From assembly GCA_038049695.1 (NCBI GenBank), contig CP142460.1, positions 34,878,001-34,942,000 of the forward strand: a DNA stretch of 64,000 nucleotides, in the 5' to 3' direction. The stretch is from Cinnamomum chago (Eukaryota > Streptophyta > Magnoliopsida > Laurales > Lauraceae). The notes beneath the pieces were generated by a model. The model was not told where the DNA came from, did not search any database, and saw only the letters and a list, made by a program, of their open reading frames with translations. Position numbers and translations under genes: made by a program. How positions within the stretch are numbered: the first letter of the stretch is position 1; each line of letters begins with the position of its first letter. Positions 12,654 through 24,359 of this stretch are shown here, one piece after another.

Positions 12654-12659
12654 TAATTT

Positions 12660-12677
12660 TGGCGCCGTTGCCGGGGA
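12660..12677 (+). other. Primer-binding site, tRNA-Asp type
   Basis: TGGCGCCGTTGCCGGGGA, six bases after the LTR end, is the classic primer-binding site of plant Athila-type and related gypsy elements. It marks the minus-strand DNA start and confirms that 11294-12653 is the 5' LTR. Confidence 0.93.
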
Positions 12678-13070
12678 CAATTAGCACGGTTGTTTGTTTC
12701 TTTTAATTCTAATATTAGTTTAGTTTAGTTTTTTTTTATTTTGCTTTTTCAGCTTTATTCACATTGTTTATTATCCTTACTGCAGGGCATTGATTTTAAC
12801 ACAGATTTCTAGAATTTGTGCAGGGATCTAAGAGAGTTCACAAAGGAAAAATTTTTACTCAAAAAGAAATCTCTCTTCTCCTCCCAAGTGCACTGTAAGC
12901 CTAGACTTTCTGATTCTTTTCATATAATTGCAGTAAATTTTTGTGGGTGCGTGCTTGGTCGTCGCTCTTGTCATCCAAATTTTGTTTCTTTAGACCAAAA
13001 TTTAGAGCGAGCCCTTAGGAAAATTAGATCATCTAAACACCGTTTTGCTGTCTCACACACAAATCCACTA

Positions 13071-14340
13071 ATGGCTGAGGAAAGAAAAGAAGATGAGGCT
13101 CCACCTCTTCGACCCTTGAAGGAGCACTATACTCCTTCAGAATAAGCGTCACCATCGTGTATTCAGCTGCCTACTGTACAGGCAGCTCAATATGAAATCA
13201 AGCCTAGCATAATCAATCTTATTCCTTCTTTCTATGGCTTGAACAATGAGGACCCGTATAATCATATTGATGAGTTCTTGGTTATTTGCTCCACAGTGCG
13301 GATAAATAATTTCAGTAATGAGGCCTTAAAAATGTTTCTCTTTCCGTTTTCATTGAAGGACAAAGCCAAGTATTGGCTGAGTACCTTACCTGCAAACTCC
13401 ATCACTTCTTGGGCTCAACTACAACAAAAATTCTTAGATAAATATTTCTCTGTGGGTAAAACAAATCAGTACAGGAGATCTATCACATCCTTTGTCCAAA
13501 CTGATAATGAATAATTTCATGAGGCATGGGATAGATTCAAGGATCTCATTAGAAAATGTCCTCATCACCAAATTGCCAAGTGGCAATTGGTTCAGTTCTT
13601 TTATGATGGGTTGTCTCCTGAATGGCGAAACATGGTAATCACTGCTAGTGGGGGATCAATTATGCTGAAAAATGAGGATGAGGCATGGGAGCTTTTTGAG
13701 AATATGAGTGAGACCTTTCAGCACCATGCTTCCACTACTAGATTAGAGAGGCCGGCAGCCTCTAATTTGCAAAAACCTAGAGTTGTGTTTGAAATTCAAC
13801 CATCTAATGAACTCACCACTCAAGTGGCTGCCTTGACCCAAAAATTGGATCAGCTATTATCTGTGGGTCAAACTCTCCAATCCCCACCCTCTCAAGGTGG
13901 TTGTGCTTTGTGCTCTAGTCCCGCTCATTTTGTGAGCAATTGTCCTGCAGCACCCCAATTTCCTGAGTTTGTGCAAGAGCAAGTGAATGCTGCACAGGGG
14001 TTCTCCAAACCGGGTAATGATCAATTTTCGAATACTTTTAACCCGGGATGGCGCAATCACCCCACCTTTCATGGAAGTCGCCCGGTCAAGGCACTTCATT
14101 CTCTCAACCGGGAAATGGGCCAAATTTTCAATACAATCCTGCAGCCTATCGTTCCCAACAATCCTACCAGCAACCCAACCCTCAACCACCTCAAAGAACA
14201 CCATCATTTGAGGAGACAGTGTTGCAAGAGCTCAAAGAGCTCAAAGCAACCACTCAGCTGGTCCATTCCCACTCTCAATCCATAGCTAAGCTAGAGGTCC
14301 AGATCGGGCAAATAGCTAATACTCTTAACAAAAGAGAGGA
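13071..14340 (+). pseudogene. Athila-like gag, two stops and one frameshift
   Basis: The frame starts at the ATG at 13071 (MAEERKEDEAPP). It contains the gag core (NHIDEFLVIC, AKYWLSTLP, WAQLQQKFLDKYF, then FYDGLSPEWR) that forms the capsid, and a zinc knuckle of CX2CX4HX4C form (CALCSSPAHFVSNC) near 13905-13950. In-frame TAA stops lie at 13143 and 13512. A one-base shift near 14050-14070 moves the frame, after which it stays open to 15592. Only three lesions in about 2.5 kb suggests a fairly recent loss of coding. The C-terminal part (14170-14340) is proline/glutamine-rich and then helical. Confidence 0.88.
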
Positions 14341-15592
14341 GGGACGCTTGCCTAGCCAACCCACAGTTAACCCTAAGAATTCTTTTGATGTGGGTAGTGG
14401 CTCGCAACATAATGATACCTATCATGAGCAAGTGAAAATGGTTGTCACATTATGGAATGGGCGTGAGGTTGAGACTAGGCCGGAGGAGCTTAAGCAAGAT
14501 GTGAAAGAGCCCACAGCCAATCCCAAGAGCTCTCGGGCTGACATAGTTTCTAAGGGAAACGAGGCACCCCCATATGTGCCTAAAGCCCCTTTTCCCACTT
14601 GTCTTGACACACCCTCTCCCTTTAGTAAAAAGAAAACAACCATGGATGAAATGTTGGAGGTGTTTAAGCAAGTAAAGATTAACCTACCTTTGCTAGATGC
14701 TATCAAGCAGGTTCCTTCTTATGCTAAATTTCTGAAAGATTTGTGCACTCAAAAACGCAAATCAAAATCTCATGTGCCAAAGAAGGTTTTACTTATCGAG
14801 CACGTGAGCTCAATTCTCCATAATGACACTCCTCCCAAGCTGAAAGATCCTGGCACTCCCACCATTACCTGCACAATTGGGAGTCACGTTATTGATCATG
14901 CATTGTTGGATCTGGGAGCGAGTGTCAATCTCTTGCCTTACTCGGTGTATGAGCAGATTGGGCTAGGGGACTTAAAGCCCACTCCGGTTACCTTACAACT
15001 TGCTGATAGATCTGTTAGGGTACCCCGGGGAATAATTGAGGATGTTCTGGTCAAGGTCGACAAGTTCTTTTTCCCTGTCGATTTCATCGTCCTTGACATT
15101 GAACCAGTGCAGAATTCACGGAAACACACTACTGTCATTCTTGGACGACCCTTTTTGGCCACGGCCAATGCGAACATTAATTGCCGAACCGGAGTTATGG
15201 ATGTTTCCTTCGGGAATATGAAAGTGAGGCTGAATGCTTTTAGGGCCTCTCATCAACCTTCAGATCAAGATGACTGCTTTGCAGTCAATGTTGTTGATGA
15301 GATTGTAGAAAACGCTTTTCACCCTGAGGATACATTGCCGTCTGTCATTGCTCCTGATCTGTCTGATGGTCGGGAAGCTAAAATTTTGGATGGGTTGGAC
15401 TTGCGCAAGAATGCACTCGATTGTTTAGTTGCTGAGTTGGAAGATATTGATTCCTCCATTTACATATCTTGTCCCCCTTGCATCGCTGATTTTACACTTT
15501 CTCGAGATATGCAGAGATTTTTAGATCCTAACCTTGAGGAGGTAGACATAAAGGAAGTGTTGAGTCATGTTTTTAGTGCTCTTTACTTGTAG
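14341..15592 (+). pseudogene. Athila-like aspartic protease region, ends without RT
   Basis: This continues the gag frame after the frameshift. It holds a pre-protease segment (MDEMLEVFKQVKINLPLLDA) and a retroviral aspartic protease: the active-site DLGAS at about 14909-14923, the flap region, and the closing ILGRPFLATA near 15138-15165. The protein ends at a clean stop (15590-15592) after a short acidic tail. In a complete Athila element RT would follow. Here the next 1.75 kb is non-coding and no RT, RNase H or integrase is present, so the element is a gag-protease-only, non-autonomous form. Confidence 0.9.
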
Positions 15593-17344
15593 TCCTTTCC
15601 TTTGATTTTAGTTTTTTTTTTCTACTTGTAGTCTTTTCCTGTAGTTCCGAAAAAAAAAAAAAAAAAAAATTCGGCGTCCGGACGCCCGGATTTCGTAAAA
15701 ACCCACTGCTCTCTGGAATGGGGCGTCCGGACGCCCCACCTGGGCGTCTGGACGCCCGGAAAATTTTTCAATCGTTCTGTGCTCTGGAATGGGGCGTCTG
15801 GACGCCGGAAATTCCGAAAAAAAAAAAAAAAAAAAGACACCGTTTTACTTGCTTTCCTTACTGTTCTTTTTCTTAATTCTTTTGCACTTGTGTTGAGGTA
15901 GTTTAGGTTGTTTTTCCCTTTTTCAGTTGTACACCCTCCTGCGGGGTGGGTCTTTGGTGCTAACATTTTGCAGGTTCTTTCGTGCAAGTTGGGGGGTCTA
16001 CCCGACTTTTCTTTACTGTGCATCGTTTTGTTTAGCACTACCCAGGTGATATCCCTCATTTTCCCTTTACTTTTATTGTCCTTTATCTTTTATTTTATGT
16101 TTAACATTGTGGACACTGTTACATTCAGTTGGGGGGTGGGGTGTTGACCTTGGGAGTAGTTTAGGGGTAGTTTTAGCAGTTTTATTTCTGTTTGCTTATT
16201 TTCTTTTATTTGTCTTTTCTTTTTCCTTGTCTTTTCCCTTTAAAAAAAAAAAAGGAGCTTTTGCTATTTTTGGTAGTCTTTCGGGAGATTTCCAGCCGGG
16301 TTTTTATGAAACGAAGATACCCTGTTTTTGGAACTTTTTGTGAGGAAAAAGAGAGAAATGGTTCACTATCTTGTTTTAGGAAAGGGTTTTTGAGAAAGTG
16401 TTGAATTATTGATTTCTCACTTGACACGTATCATATAGAAAATTTGAAATGTGAAACTATGATTTCCATACCAGTGAAAACTTCAAAGCAATTATGATGG
16501 AAAGCTGACCCTCGGTCATACTGAAGTCAGGCATATGGAAAGGGCTACCTATTGTTGGGGACCATAAAAAAATAAAAAAATTAAAAAAAAAGAGGAAGGT
16601 TGTGACTAGTTTGGGTTCGTAGCCTTTTTAACTCGAGCCAGTAAGCCCATAGGGGTATTGCCATACCTAGTGCCCTAAGGACATCTGTCTTGGGAGTCAT
16701 TGGCTGAATGCTCGTTACATGGGTTAATTAGAAAGCTTAAGGGACCTAGGCATTGCACAGTCATTTCTTCAAAAAAAAAAAAAAAAAAGAAAAAAAAATC
16801 AAAATAGTGTTGTCCTTTCAAAAACATTAGTGTGAAAGCCACCACAAATGCCTTGAGAGGAATCATGTTAACTTTTACTGAGGTTCGGTGGCCCAGCATT
16901 TTGAAAAAAAAAAAAAAAGAAAGATGTGTTTTCACGGAAATTGTTAGTGGATCGTTTTATGCTTTCATGCTTCTATATGTACACAATTTTCACCGTGCAC
17001 GATTAATTTTTCCAGCATGATTTTGAGGATTTCTGACCAAAAGATAGGATTTGTGAATCACATTTGAGTGTGTATGGAAAACCCCAAAAATCAGGAATAT
17101 CCGGTGTTCGTCGATACCTTGGCGGAAAATTCTCCCTGTTTTTTTTTTTTGTTTTAGGAATTTTGTGGGTAGATTCACTGCAAACCCTCACGAGACTATA
17201 ACTCGTCCTCTAGGGGGAACTTAGAGGTTTAAAGGCTTGCTGCACATGCTAAGTGCAACCATGCTCCTTACGAAAGTGGCCTTAGTTAGTTTTCTTTTTG
17301 TTTTAGCTTTGCTCGAGGTCTAGCAAAGTGTAAGTTGGAGGGTG
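15593..17344 (+). other. Athila-like 3' non-coding region and polypurine tract
   Basis: The stretch has no coding capacity. It contains A or T homopolymers (15650-15669, 15818-15834, 16771-16797, 16904-16920) and one palindrome island. The end, GTAAGTTGGAGGGTG (17330-17344), is the polypurine tract that primes plus-strand DNA, immediately before the 3' LTR. A 'TTGGGGGGT' tract also occurs near 15990 and 16130, so secondary plus-strand priming sites are possible. Confidence 0.75.
15672..15810. repeat. Palindrome island, GGGCGTCCGGACGCCC type
   Basis: Four copies (15672, 15719, 15743 and 15793), two of them with one C-to-T change giving GGCGTCTGGACGCC. They alternate with a repeated 'CTCTGGAATGGGGCGTC' spacer. 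The island is bounded on both sides by A homopolymers. This is the Athila counterpart of the islands in the other families. Confidence 0.85.
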
Positions 17345-18703
17345 TGATGAGAGCCTAAAAGATACATTTTAGGCCCCTTAATGAGGACTTGGTTATACCG
17401 TCGATAGAGATTAATTAGCTTAATTATGTTATTTTATTGTTTGTAGGTATTACAAATGCAAGGAGAGAAATTCAGAGCTAAAATGGAAGAAATATCACAA
17501 AGCATGACAAAGAAGGAGTTGCAAGTAAGAAAGCTGCCAAATATGGGAGGAGACTTAAATAAGGAAGCAAAGCAAGAGTCCAAACATGCCTGGGACATCC
17601 AACATGGGTCCCACTCACCCCATAGCATGCCAAAATGGAAGGTCTTCTAATTGTACCATGATTCTCAGAATTTTCAGAGGCAGCAACTTGAAATGGTCAT
17701 AACTTTCAACTCGAGTGTTGGATTCATGAAATCTACGTACCGTTGGAAAGCTCTTTTCGAGTAGATATCCGTGGAGTCCAAGATTGTATATATCGGAGCT
17801 ATATCGAGGGAGATATGACCTCGTGAAGTTCGCTGTGATGACCAGTGGGCCCGGACCCGAATGAGAATCCGACTCCTACACGAATTGAAGACTTTTTCAC
17901 CCCAAAACTTATAAATAAGAGTCCAAACTCGTTTTTGGGGATATTCACATCTGGGGAGAAGGTCTGAAGAAGGTTTTGGAGCTTTTGGGAGCGTAGCCAT
18001 AGCGATTTCATCAGAGATTCTTCGTCAATCGTCTTCCATGCGTAACTAACTCCTTATCTTAGGGTTGTGATGAAGCCCTAGTTTTGTGTTTATGGTGATG
18101 TATAGGTTCTAGGGATTTACTTTCAATGCTTTGATTATATGACATTGATTTAATCCATTGATTGGATTCGTTTATTAATGCAATATCTCTTTTTGGTGTT
18201 TTATTCTTGTAGTTTAGAATACCAAGTCATATAACATGATGCTTGAATGAATGTGTTTGTTAGATCTAGGATAATCTATGCCATAGAGATAGGTTATGCC
18301 CTGATTTGCATCCACTACCCTTTTTTGGTGACTCTGTGAAGGTTTGTAACCAGAACGAGTCTGGAAAGCATTGACAGTGAAACCCTAGACCTATATTCGC
18401 CATTGCACAGGCTATGGTGGATTCATACCCTAAGACTTTTCTCTAATTGGATCAAAAACTTGTCTTTCGATTTGTTAATTTAGAATTTGCAAACCAATCA
18501 GCCCATTACTTCGTTTTCTAATAGGATTAGTTTAATAATCAGAACTTTATTTTCCAATAGAATTAGTTTAGGAATTTAGGAAACAGCGCAACTTAGCCTT
18601 TTTGTCCCAGTGGATACGATACTCGGTTAACATCTCTGCTTTTACAAGCGGAGATAATAGCGGAGAATAATTTATAATTGCAACCCTATTCTAGGATTGA
18701 TCA
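17345..18703 (+). mobile_element. Athila-like element, 3' LTR
   Basis: 1359 bp, starting TGATGAGAGCC after the polypurine tract and ending ATTGATCA. It is flanked on the right by GTATT. It aligns with the 5' LTR over its whole length with very uneven divergence along the LTR. TATA box TATAAATAAGAG near 17915. Confidence 0.93.
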
Positions 18704-18708
18704 GTATT

Positions 18709-19606
18709 CATTAAATCTTTGAAGAAGTGAAATATGGTGCATGCTTTCTTCAATTCATACCTTTCTATCAATTAGTCAACTGAGGCTGCAGATCACTTTG
18801 GTTAACGTGATATTCACTGAATACCCTGGCCCCCTCCATGACGGAGGGTATGCCTTACTACTGAATAACACTGGATTGGCATTTTATAGTGTTCCTTTTG
18901 TTTTGTCAAACACTCTATTAATGATATGAGCTCTCAGAGTGAAAGGAAGCGTTTCACTACCAATGTGGATGTTGCAAGTGCACCACATCCATGTAATATG
19001 TGTTGACAACTACTGCATGATATAAAAGACCATATACACCCTTATATTTTGCTACAACGTGCTCATAGATGCTGCATAGATTGGATGAAAATCAGGCAGG
19101 TACATTCAGCAGTTGGGCTGAACACACATTGAATTTGAACTCTTGGAGAAGATTTTCTCACCACCCATTTATTGAACATATGTGGCAAACCTGGTGAGTG
19201 GACTTGCCTGATTTTAGCGCTTCATGGTAATGATGTGGCCCACATGATCTATGTTAATGCATGTTCCACCTGTAGTGACATATGCCCACTACATTATCAC
19301 AGGGGTTAAGCACATCTGTAATGTTTGAACGTTCGCATTTTTTTGTGGCTAATTATCTGAACGCTCAGTATGACTTTGATAAATGATCAACTGTGTGGAA
19401 TGCATAAACAGATGCAGTTAACATAATAACCATCCAATATTTATCCTTCAGTTCTCAGATGTGGGAAGTACCAGTTGGGTGGTTCTATATCTCTCTCAAA
19501 TGTCTCATCTTACATCAACTTCATACTGGAATACTAGTCTTACCCTTCTTCCTTCTATTCTTCTTTCTTGATCCATTCTCTCTCTTCTTCTTTTTCTTCT
19601 GCTAAG
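18709..19606 (+). other. CACTA internal sequence upstream of SCPL exon
   Basis: No frame I recognise. As the downstream exon is a final SCPL exon, part of this stretch could be captured SCPL intron. A C/T-rich run (19550-19600) precedes the exon and would serve as a polypyrimidine tract. Confidence 0.35.
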
Positions 19607-19781
19607 GTGGGTGGTTGGGCAACTGAGTATGGGAATTTACTGACATTTGCAACTTTAAGAGGTGTTGCTCATATGGTACCATATGGTACCATATGCACAG
19701 CCAGAAAGAGCATTGCTCTTGTTCAAGTCATTTGTATCAGGCAAAAGATTGCCAAACACGACTCATCCTTCCCTTGATTGA
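19607..19781 (+). pseudogene. Serine carboxypeptidase-like (SCPL), last exon fragment
   Basis: Reads [19 protein letters not shown] then VAHMVPY, the C-terminal block of plant SCPL enzymes of the S10 family; the His in this block is the catalytic-triad histidine. The downstream part follows the family's C-terminus ([11 protein letters not shown]-like) to a TGA at 19779-19781, but only after a frame change. A 10-base tandem duplication of ATATGGTACC (about 19671-19690) shifts the frame. The exon begins after TCTTCTGCTAAG, at the place where SCPL genes have an intron before VGGW; AAG is a weak acceptor. The Ser and Asp exons are absent, so it is a captured, inactive fragment. Secreted or vacuolar peptidase or acyltransferase in the intact family. 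Confidence 0.88.
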
Positions 19782-20829
19782 AACTACTTTCAATTAATCT
19801 CCAGAGCGCATGGTAGCATTCATCAATAGAAGATGATGAATCCCCACCATATTCAGAAAGAAACAATTAATATTCATGTTCACATGAATTGTACATTCAT
19901 ATAAAATATATGCTTGCTGCTAGTGAAGTGATTCATGATGCTTGGATAATGCAAAAAAGTATCATGTTTCTAGTATGAACCTACACATCTATGGCTTGTG
20001 TGATATCTTAGGCACTCGGACTAACAAGAATTCTCTGCCCATAGACAGAAAAACACAGACTTAAATGGGAATCCGCTGAATATGAAAGGAGAAAAAAATA
20101 CAAAATTTCAATTCCTCAAACAAGGCAACTGTCTTAATTAAGCTAAAAAAAAGGAGATTCACGTGCTCTTTAGGGCTTGTTTCGCAATTCTACTTGTAGA
20201 GTCAAGTAAGGTAAAGTCCCATTTCTAAAAAAAAAAAAAATGAAAAAAAAAATGAAAAAAAAAATCCCATCAAAAGCACTTTAATTGTGGTTTTTTCTTC
20301 AAAATGTCAACAATTAAATTGTTAGCTTTCTCCATTGTCTTCTTCAATTCATCTTCTGACGTTTGATACTTGTCGCAAAAAGATGCAATATGGAATAACT
20401 TGCAAATACCACCATCCAAAAGAGAGGCAAGTTAATTCATTTTGTATAACATGTTAACTAGAAAAGCAAAAACTGAGTTTAGAGGAAAAGATTATCAACT
20501 GAACATAGCTATGACATTCATGCATAGATCCTTAACCAATGTTCAACATTGTGTCTCCAAACATGCATTTTCTACTGCTGGTTCATTTTGGTTAGATTAG
20601 GTAAGAAATGCATGAATAATAGCATGAATAATAAGAATACAAGGACTGACCAATTGTTTATAATTTTTAATTACTTGTGAGTGCTCTCACCTCAAAAGAT
20701 GAGAACATGGGAAAATCTCAACATGGATCAAAGGAAAACATTTTCCGTGGAGACCATTAATTTTTCTGTTTTAACATACTTTTGTTGAATTTTTGTGATT
20801 CTAGAGACATGCATTCTTCTTTCTGCTAA
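19782..20829 (+). other. CACTA internal sequence between SCPL and Aux/IAA pieces
   Basis: AT-rich, with A-rich runs at 20227-20265. No recognisable coding sequence. It might include captured 3' UTR of the SCPL gene and Aux/IAA intron. Confidence 0.35.
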
Positions 20830-21959
20830 AATCTGCATGGCTCTGAGTATGTTCTTACTTATGAAGACAAGGACGGAGATTGGATGCTTGTTGGTGATGT
20901 CCCATGGGAGTAAGTAGAATTCTAATCCTCTTATAATTGGATTTTTACATTTAGTTAAGATTTACCGGAAGATGACTAGGAGGAACTATTATCTAACCAT
21001 TGCCATCTCTGCTTCAAGTAAATGTTCAGTTTTAATTTTCCTTGCTTCGCCATGCCCTACAGGCATTCAAGCTTGCAATGTATTACGTGGATTGGGGTTT
21101 TGCAAGTGTGGAGGGAAAATAGATCAAAGGTCACTCGATGCTTATAGTGTAGCAGCTGTCTAGACACTTGCACATAATGTTCTTATTGATGGTTTATGCA
21201 CTTAGGTTGCTGTTGAATATCGTTGCAGTGAAGTTTGTGGCTCATCTATTTTGTTGAATTCAAATCATTTGATGCTTAAATCAGGCCATATAGCATTGCT
21301 ACACTCTGAATGATAGTGCATATGCTATGCTTCTTTCCCCACAATCGGTTGCCATTCTGTCTTGTTCAAGGTAGGATTATTCTTTTTCAAGGCAAGGGAT
21401 TGCTGAATTAACAGATGTTTGTGATTGTTCACTCAAATTGTTATCATTTGGTTTTGTGGGGGAATGCGTAATGTAATTTGGTAGTTCTACTGGATTGTTA
21501 GTGTTGATGCTTTGGAGAATAAGAATAAGAATAAGGTTGTGATTCTTTTTTTTTTTTTTTTTTTATAATTTTAATGGAACTGTTTAATATTGTTGTTGAG
21601 AGTGTTGGATCTAATGATACTCTGATAATTGGGTCACATGGTGGTTGCGATCTGATTCTTGCCATTAATAATAAGTTAATGACCTGAGAACATGGGCATG
21701 TTTTAAATACTGGACATGTTTTTTTTTTTTTTTAATTGCCAGTAGAATCTCTTGCAAATTGGAGTTGTAATTATTTGGTTCTTTTAGCTGGTCGAGTAAG
21801 GTTGTTCTCATCTGATTGTTACACAATAAACCTTTGTTGGATATTATCCTGAGTTGCACCTGTATATGATCTCCTAATTTTATTGTTTCCATTTCAGGAT
21901 GTTTACAGATTCTTGTAGGAGGTTGAGGATCATGAAGGGTTCCGAGGCAATTGGATTAG
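20830..21959 (+). pseudogene. Aux/IAA gene fragment, two exons and intron
   Basis: The first exon (about 20830-20909) reads LHGSEYVLTYEDKDGDWM then LVGDVPWE, the acidic OPCA-type core of the Aux/IAA PB1 (domain III/IV) fold. It is cut by a good donor (GA|GTAAGT at 20910). The second exon (21898-21959) follows TTTCAG and reads MFTDSCRRLRIMKGSEAIGL, again ending at a donor (GTACGTG) where Aux/IAA genes have their last intron. The phase across the 988-base intron is correct. Intact Aux/IAA proteins are nuclear repressors of auxin response; here the EAR motif, the degron and the lysine face of PB1 are absent, and no final exon is visible. It is therefore a captured fragment. Most family members have a shorter intron here, so the intron may have gained sequence. 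Confidence 0.93.
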
Positions 21960-22689
21960 GTACGTGAGACTGGAGAAAATCATGCCAGAGCAATTACATG
22001 ATAACTGGAACATGCATCTGGTGTCAATGTAGCTCAGATACCTAGTAATTTGAAAGATAACAAGTAAATCTGAAACTAGCTAGAATAACTCAAACTAAAG
22101 TATCAAAGTGATGTCTTGTCCCTAACATAAGTAGAGTTACAATGATATTTTTAAATTAGAGTGGTTTGTTTTCAAGGTTAAACTTAACCAAAGGTAAATG
22201 TAGAAGCTGACAGTAGTGGAAAGGGTGTTTTCAACTTTTCTGATTGGTTCTAGTGTAAATCAGCCGAAATTGATCGAAAGACCTTTCTTCAGTTTAATGG
22301 CTGATCAATAATGTTAGGAGAGTATAGATGTGTGTTTGTAGAAGCTGAAAACAGAGGTAGTTGTTTGTAGATACTAAAAACAGGTGGCTAGATGTAAATT
22401 TGCTAGTCTTTAATGATTAACAACTTACTAGGATGACCTTGCCAGTGATTCTTTCTAGGATATAAATTTCATTGTTACCAATAAAAATTGTGTCCTTTTG
22501 TTTTCAGAAATCTGTTGCTTTAAGATCTTCTAGTTAGTTTTCATTGTAAGAAAACTACTTCACACACAATATTTTGTTGTAGGGACACTCTACTTACTGG
22601 TATGTGAATTCTTCTTCACCCAAACAGTTTGTGATCTATGTCCTCTGATATTCTAAAAAAGTATCAGTGACTCATTTTTCTAGCTACTA
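21960..22689 (+). other. CACTA internal sequence, no gene seen
   Basis: No recognisable protein frame or inverted repeat. It may start as captured Aux/IAA intron, since the preceding exon ends in a functional-looking donor. Confidence 0.35.
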
Positions 22690-22904
22690 CACTACACCAA
22701 AAACAGGAAATTGGAACGAATAAGCGTTCCTAATCCTTCCGTTCCTAATCCGTTAATCCGTTCCAATTTCCTTTTTTTGGAACGGATTAACGGATTAGGA
22801 ACGGTTATCCATTCCAAAAATAGGAAATTGGAACGGATTAACGGATTAGGAACGGAAGGATTAGGAACGCTTATCCGTTCCAATTTCCTGTTTTTGGTGT
22901 AGTG
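22690..22904. mobile_element. CACTA-type MITE, foldback
   Basis: 215 bp, with ends CACTACACCAAAAACAGG and the exact complement, flanked by CTA on both sides (22687-22689, 22905-22907). Almost the whole element is an inverted repeat, with inner repeats of GGAACGGATTAACGGATTAG. A short asymmetry (GGAACGGTTATCCATTCC) interrupts the stem. The terminal 10 bases equal those of the CACTA element that hosts it. The near-perfect arms suggest a recent insertion or a source of hairpin RNA. Confidence 0.95.
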
Positions 22905-23516
22905 CTAGTATTGATAATGTATGGAATGTAATAGTAATTGGTAAGACCACACAACAACATATCTTTGGAAGTCTTCAATGGTCACAAAGTCCTCAGCTTA
23001 AAGGTGGCGTTAGCATTGATTCTTGAAGTTGGTAGTCTAGTTTTTTTCATTGTGTGAATTTTGTATCATAAAATTGCACCCGGTAATTTACTGTCATAAA
23101 TAATATTTTAGTTCCAGTCAACTATGAATAAAGTCATTCTGATTGGTCTCTGACCTTTTATCATCTGTCCTTTCTCTAGAGAGGGACAACTTGCTATGTT
23201 GTACTAGTAAAACTCATTAACCATGCAATGTCATGCTTAATTAGTGACCAGTTTAGTTGGGAAAGATTTTTAATATGTTTGTTAACTTCTAAATAAGAGT
23301 TTGTTAAGCAACTGAAGATATGCACACACACACACACAAAATCAAAATATTGAAATGGAAAAATTATCTTGTAAGCAGACCACTAGTATTCATGTTCAGA
23401 TGGAACACTTCTTTTTTCTTTTTCATATGTGATATGCATCTTTTTTTTACCTTTTTTTTAAACACTAGATGAACATATGCTTGAGGGGTGGGGGTTCCTA
23501 ACCTTGTGAATTACAT

Positions 23517-23865
23517 GATTCATCCATGTGTATTCCTTGGCTTGTTCACTGTTTTCCTGAGCTTAAGTGTTGGGATCGCCTGGGCAAACACAAAAGGTTA
23601 GTAATTTTCCCCCTTTACATTTTGCATAATGTTATCATCAGAAGTAATAGTACATTATGACTTTAACCCTGCCTGCATAATTGATCTTTTTGCATTGGTG
23701 TTTCCAGGAAGAATTGTTCTTGAAGCATTGATTTTGACATCAGGCGTCGTCTTTGCCTTGATTGGTTATACTTTCTGGGCCTCAAAGACGGGCAAGGATT
23801 TCAGCTACCTTGGACCAATTCTGTTTGCTGGTCTTATGGTCCTTTTCTTGACTGGCTTAATCCAG
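23517..23865 (+). pseudogene. LIFEGUARD/Bax-inhibitor-1 family gene fragment, two exons
   Basis: Exon one (about 23517-23596) reads HPCVFLGLFTVFLSLSVG then IAWANTKG. Exon two (23708-23865, after TTTCCAG) reads RIVLEALILTSGVVFALIGY, then TFWASKTGKDFSYLGP and a further hydrophobic helix, and stops at a donor (CAG|GTTAAA). The order and splice phase match the central transmembrane helices of plant LFG proteins (BI-1/TMBIM family, ER or tonoplast membrane, cell-death suppression). The N-terminal cytosolic part, the early helices and the C-terminal helix are absent. No frame lesion is visible within the two exons, so capture may be recent relative to the Tekay decay. Confidence 0.92.
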
Positions 23866-24359
23866 GTTAAATCTAATTAACATAAAACTTTCAACTTTTA
23901 TCTTTGGCCTTTAAAGCTCTCTACTTTCACTATGTTATGGTCTTTTTGGTTATTGTTCTAATATGCTTTCCTCAATTTCCACCCTGCTTACCTGAATGTT
24001 TGTACTTTCATTGTTGAGAAAGCTGAGAACTTGTGATGAATTGTATGACCCTCTATTTGAGATTGTTGATTGTTTTTATTTTTTAATTTTTAGTACTCTA
24101 TTTGAGATTGTTAATGGTTGGTTTTGGCATATTATGTACAAGAGGAGAGCCATGTTTTGTTCTGGCAGATAGACTGGGGAGCCATGTTTTGTTTTGGCAG
24201 ATAGACCATTACCCAAAGGTTTCATATGTTTGAACAATCCCAAGTCCTAAGTCTCTGAATTTGAATGTTGATTACCTTTAGAGACCTAGAGACTAAAGTC
24301 CTGCAGACAATGCAAGAAGGCCAAATAGGAACTCTCCATAACTCATGGAATTAACTCAG
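23866..24359 (+). other. CACTA internal sequence with a small tandem duplication
   Basis: Probably captured LFG intron at its start. A duplicated unit of about 32 bp (GAGCCATGTTTTGTT..GGCAGATAGAC) lies at 24147-24206. The final CTCAG (24355-24359) is the target-site duplication of the next LTR. Confidence 0.5.

Noticed and set aside
15672-15810. Rho-independent terminator-like stems followed by A or T runs
   Set aside because: The host is a plant nuclear genome and the stems belong to a repeated palindrome island; a bacterial terminator is not a sensible reading.
22692-22902. Mirror-image open frames with RINGLGTEGLGT repeats
   Set aside because: They arise from the palindromic MITE and are not genes.
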